Part shown: positions 29,930 through 32,627 of the stretch, one piece after another
Numbering within the stretch: position 1 is the first letter of the stretch
How the letters are laid out: the number at the start of each line of letters is the position of its first letter
Source: Halalkalibacter oceani
GTDB lineage: Bacteria; Bacillota; Bacilli; Bacillales; Bacillaceae_D
Assembly: GCF_023715605.1 (NCBI RefSeq)
Contig: NZ_JAMBOL010000038.1
Coordinates: 1 to 32,627, forward strand
DNA: 32,627 nt
Direction: 5' to 3'
Translations under genes and position numbers: made by a program
Notes under the pieces: generated by a model
Told to the model about the DNA's origin: nothing
Databases searched by the model: none
Seen by the model: only the letters and a program-made list of their open reading frames with translations

Positions 29930-31209
29930 TTCTCGCATTATTTGTATTGTTACTCGTCTGTTTGTTCATCGGTGTGCCGATTTTTATCAGTTTAGCTTTT
30001 CCGAGTATGATTGCCATCATGTTTTTCACCGATAATTCTCCTTCGATTATCGCCCAGCGCTTATTCGGCGGGCTGGATCAGTTTGGTTTAATGGCGATGC
30101 CGCTCTTTATTTTCGCGGCACAAGTCATGCTTGACGGCGGGATGGCAAGGAAGCTTTTGGACTGGTCAAAGGCGCTTGTTTCCTGGATGCCGGGGGGCAC
30201 CGCTTTCACAACTCACTTTTCTTCGCTCTTCTTTGGTGCTCTTTCCGGCTCCAGTCCGGCGACTGTCGCGGCAATAGGCGGTATTATGTACCCTGAGCTG
30301 GAAAAGGAAAAATATGACCGTGGTTTCTCGGTAGGGCTGATTAGCAGCAGCAGCTCGGTTGCGATTATCATTCCGCCGAGCGTTACGATGATTTTATACG
30401 GCGTCGCCACGGGTGTTTCGATAGGGTCGCTGTTTATTGCCGGGATCGGGGCCGGGATTCTTTATACGATCGTGCTTGGCATTTACGTTTGGTACCGTGT
30501 GAAAAAAGATAAGCAGGTCGTTGCCGAGCAGGTTCCTTTTAATCCGAAGCAGTTTATCAGCGTGACAATTAAAGCGATCTGGGCTCTCGGTATTCCGTTT
30601 ATCATTTTGGGCGGAATCTATATGGGGATCTTTTCACCGACTGAGGCAGCGGGCATTTCCGTCGTTTACTCGATCTTTGTCTCGATGTTTATTTATAAGG
30701 AAATGAATGTGAAACAGCTGTACAAATCAAGTGTGAAAGCAGCTGTACTGACAGCGCAAGTGATGATTTTGACAGGGGCTGCCGCGGCGTTCGGCTGGAT
30801 CTTGTCCTCGGCGCAGCTTCCGCAGATGCTGGCGAATCTCGTCCTGGAAATGAACACATCTCCGGTGATGTTTCTCCTGCTCGTCAATGTTGTGTTTCTC
30901 ATTGCGGGAATGTTTATGGACGGCTCGGGGGCAATTATGATTTTGGCTCCGCTTGTCTATCCAATCGGCCTGGCGCTAGGCATTGATCCGGTTCATCTTG
31001 GCGTAATCGTCGTGACCAATTTAGCGATTGGTATGTTCACTCCTCCGTTAGGCTTGAATTTGTTTGTCGCCAACGGAATAACGGGCGTTCCTTTTTCCAA
31101 AATGATCCCTTCGACGCTGCCGTTTTTGGCTGCCAGCCTGATTGCACTCGCGCTCATCACCTATGTCGAAGATGTCTCGATGTTTCTCCCGCGTCTGATC
31201 TATCCGTAA
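29926..31209 (+). CDS. dctM: TRAP transporter large permease (DctM family)
   Basis: The ATG overlaps the dctQ stop (ATGA). The 427 residues form about twelve transmembrane segments with DctM signatures: MAMPLFIFAAQVMLDGGMARKLLDW, FFGALSGSSPATVAAIGGIMYPELEK, SSSSVAIIIPPSVTMILYG, GIFSPTEAAGISVVYS, and NLAIGMFTPPLGLNLFVANGI. It is the ion-coupled transport subunit for the substrate captured by DctP. A gap of 24 bases with AGAAGGAG leads to the amidohydrolase gene. Confidence 0.96.
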   Translation: MILALFVLLLVCLFIGVPIFISLAFPSMIAIMFFTDNSPSIIAQRLFGGLDQFGLMAMPLFIFAAQVMLDGGMARKLLDWSKALVSWMPGGTAFTTHFSSLFFGALSGSSPATVAAIGGIMYPELEKEKYDRGFSVGLISSSSSVAIIIPPSVTMILYGVATGVSIGSLFIAGIGAGILYTIVLGIYVWYRVKKDKQVVAEQVPFNPKQFISVTIKAIWALGIPFIILGGIYMGIFSPTEAAGISVVYSIFVSMFIYKEMNVKQLYKSSVKAAVLTAQVMILTGAAAAFGWILSSAQLPQMLANLVLEMNTSPVMFLLLVNVVFLIAGMFMDGSGAIMILAPLVYPIGLALGIDPVHLGVIVVTNLAIGMFTPPLGLNLFVANGITGVPFSKMIPSTLPFLAASLIALALITYVEDVSMFLPRLIYP

Positions 31210-31233
31210 AAATTCAACAGAAGGAGTGTTCGT

Positions 31234-32517
31234 ATGATCTTAATTAAACATGGCTATGTGGTCACCATGAACAAGGAGCGGGCGATTTATCAGGATGGAG
31301 CGCTTGTGTTGCAGGGTGACCGGATTGTGAAAGTCGGCAAAACGGCAGAGCTGGAGCAGGAAAGGGAATACGATCGCGTCATTGATGCAAAAGGAAAGCT
31401 GATTATGCCCGGGCTGATTAACGGGCATACGCATATTTTCCAAACGCTCTTTCGTGGGCTGGGGGATGATCGCCCGCTGTCAGAGTGGCTCGGGGAATGC
31501 GTGTTTCCGCTCTCCATGCATGTCGGTTATGAGGAGAGCCATGCTGCGATGAAGCTTTCCGCGGTGGAGATGATTCAAACAGGAACGACGACGTTTGTGG
31601 ACAGTCACTTTATTCATCACGATAAGAAAGCGATCGATGGGATTGCGAATGCGGCGCTGGAATCAGGCATGCGGGCTGTGTTAGGAAGAACGGCGATCGA
31701 TCAGGGGCCGGCGCCGGAGCGGTTACACGAAACAGTTGAAGAGGCGGCAAAAGAAGCGGTTCGTGTCATCGAGCTTTATCATGATCATCCGTCGGGCCGG
31801 ATGAAGGTGCGGGTGGAGCCGTTAAATGAAACAGTAGCAAGTCCTGAAATGATTAAAGCGATGTTCGAGGTGAGCAAGCACTATCGGGTTGGGATGAATA
31901 TGCATCTCGCCGAAACCGTCCAACGGGTCAAAAGCGTCCAGGACCGCTATCAAATGCGGTCGGTTGAATATTTGCATGATCTTGGCGTACTCGGTCCACA
32001 TCTGCTGCTCGCCCATTGTGTCTGGATTAATCAAAAAGAGATTCACCTCCTCGCTGAAACAGAGACGAATGTTGCTCATAATGCGGTTTCCAATCAATAT
32101 TTGGCTGACGGCGTTGCCCCTGTTCCGGCGATGCTCGCTAACCGGGTTACTGTCACGATTGGCCCGGACGGCGCGGCGAGCAATAATAATTTAGATATGT
32201 TTGAAGTGATGAAATCAGCCGCCCTTCTTCATAAAGTGAATACGTTAAGCACGACAGCGTTAACCGCCGATAAAGTGCTGGAAATGGCGACGATCGACGC
32301 GGCGAAGGCAATCGGCCTTGAAGATGAGATCGGTTCACTTGAAGCGGGGAAGAAGGCAGATCTTATTATGGTGAGCCTGGATGAACCAGAAATGATTCCG
32401 GCCTTTTCACCGCTGTCCCATCTCGTTTATTCAGCGAAAGGAAATGTTGTCACAGATGTGATCATCAACGGAGACATCGTTTATGAAAACCGCTTATTTA
32501 CCAGCCTTGTATATTAA
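31234..32517 (+). CDS. Amidohydrolase/deaminase (TRZ/ATZ, SsnA-like)
   Basis: This 427-residue enzyme has the amidohydrolase beta-alpha barrel with zinc ligands H65 and H67 (GLINGHTHIFQTLFRG), H224 (NMHLAET, with catalytic Glu227) and D312 (IGPDGAASNNNLDMFE), plus H261 (LLAHCVWIN). N- and C-terminal strands form the composite beta sandwich (ILIKHGYVVTMN; KADLIMVSLD; VVTDVIINGDIVY). The set fits the subgroup of cytosine/guanine deaminases, TrzN/AtzB chlorohydrolases, 8-oxoguanine deaminase and SsnA. It probably deaminates or hydrolyses an N-heterocycle. As the last gene of the TRAP operon it should act on the imported compound, most likely a heterocyclic acid. The exact substrate is unknown. 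Confidence 0.92.
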   Translation: MILIKHGYVVTMNKERAIYQDGALVLQGDRIVKVGKTAELEQEREYDRVIDAKGKLIMPGLINGHTHIFQTLFRGLGDDRPLSEWLGECVFPLSMHVGYEESHAAMKLSAVEMIQTGTTTFVDSHFIHHDKKAIDGIANAALESGMRAVLGRTAIDQGPAPERLHETVEEAAKEAVRVIELYHDHPSGRMKVRVEPLNETVASPEMIKAMFEVSKHYRVGMNMHLAETVQRVKSVQDRYQMRSVEYLHDLGVLGPHLLLAHCVWINQKEIHLLAETETNVAHNAVSNQYLADGVAPVPAMLANRVTVTIGPDGAASNNNLDMFEVMKSAALLHKVNTLSTTALTADKVLEMATIDAAKAIGLEDEIGSLEAGKKADLIMVSLDEPEMIPAFSPLSHLVYSAKGNVVTDVIINGDIVYENRLFTSLVY

Positions 32518-32545
32518 GCACAAGAGGTTCGCTACCTCTAGTGCT
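32517..32545 (+). terminator. Terminator of the TRAP-amidohydrolase operon
   Basis: AGCACAAGAGGT (32517-32528) pairs with ACCTCTAGTGCT (32534-32545), with one internal A-A mismatch, a 5-base loop and a following T run. Confidence 0.93.
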
Positions 32546-32548
32546 TTT

Positions 32549-32572
32549 TTTAGTATAGTTTTCTATACTAAA
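32549..32572. repeat. Perfect 10-base inverted repeat after the operon terminator
   Basis: TTTAGTATAG and CTATACTAAA flank the loop TTTT. It directly follows the terminator. It may be a second terminator, an operator for a gene beyond the window, or the end of an element. Confidence 0.5.
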
Positions 32573-32627
32573 AGCAACGCTGTGGATTAGTAGCCCAGCC
32601 TACAGTACTTTTTAGTAACTGGTTTTA

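Overview
The window looks like a chromosomal segment from an endospore-forming member of the Bacillaceae. The evidence is Bacillus-type AGGAGG ribosome binding sites with frequent TTG and GTG starts, a CsgA-type spore protein with a sigma-G-like promoter, a LysM/GH18 spore-cortex-lytic-type enzyme, a YdhG/Fra frataxin-like protein, an RsbR-type STAS protein and a Fur-controlled siderophore transporter. Many secreted proteins are acidic, which would fit an alkali- or salt-tolerant species, but this is only an inference. No rRNA, tRNA, CRISPR array or intact mobile element was seen.

Left edge (1-760): an AT-rich lipoprotein gene is cut off and joined head-on to the N-terminal part of a BCCT-type betaine/choline transporter gene on the other strand. 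Both genes are broken at the same point, near base 471. From 989 to 10465 lies the most striking region: six consecutive secreted proteins that all carry the stalk module once called the copper amine oxidase N-terminal domain. The module is attached to a LolA-like domain, an unknown domain, a D,D-carboxypeptidase, an M14 zinc carboxypeptidase, a CAP domain and an L,D-transpeptidase. Together they look like a cell-wall-remodelling island built on one shared targeting module.

Middle (10.5-16.8 kb): a C26-type glutamine amidotransferase, a YtxH protein, a small membrane protein, an agmatinase-like enzyme with a changed metal ligand, an RsbR-type protein with a changed phospho-acceptor, a LysM/GH18 protein, a YitT-type membrane protein, and an FbpA-like 57-residue gene with a consensus sigma-A promoter and a cre site.

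Right (16.9-32.6 kb): an iron-siderophore binding protein and two permeases under a Fur box, with no ATPase; a PadR / permease-prefix / DUF4825-like operon; a methionine aminopeptidase paralogue; Fra; a three-SLH-repeat surface protein; csgA and a TM2-type protein; a YfhP/YdjM-type membrane hydrolase; an SDR oxidoreductase; a YfkO-like nitroreductase; and a complete TRAP transporter operon (dctP, dctQ, dctM) ending in an amidohydrolase. Two copies of an intergenic repeat of about 67 bp lie 16.7 kb apart, each downstream of a minus-strand gene.
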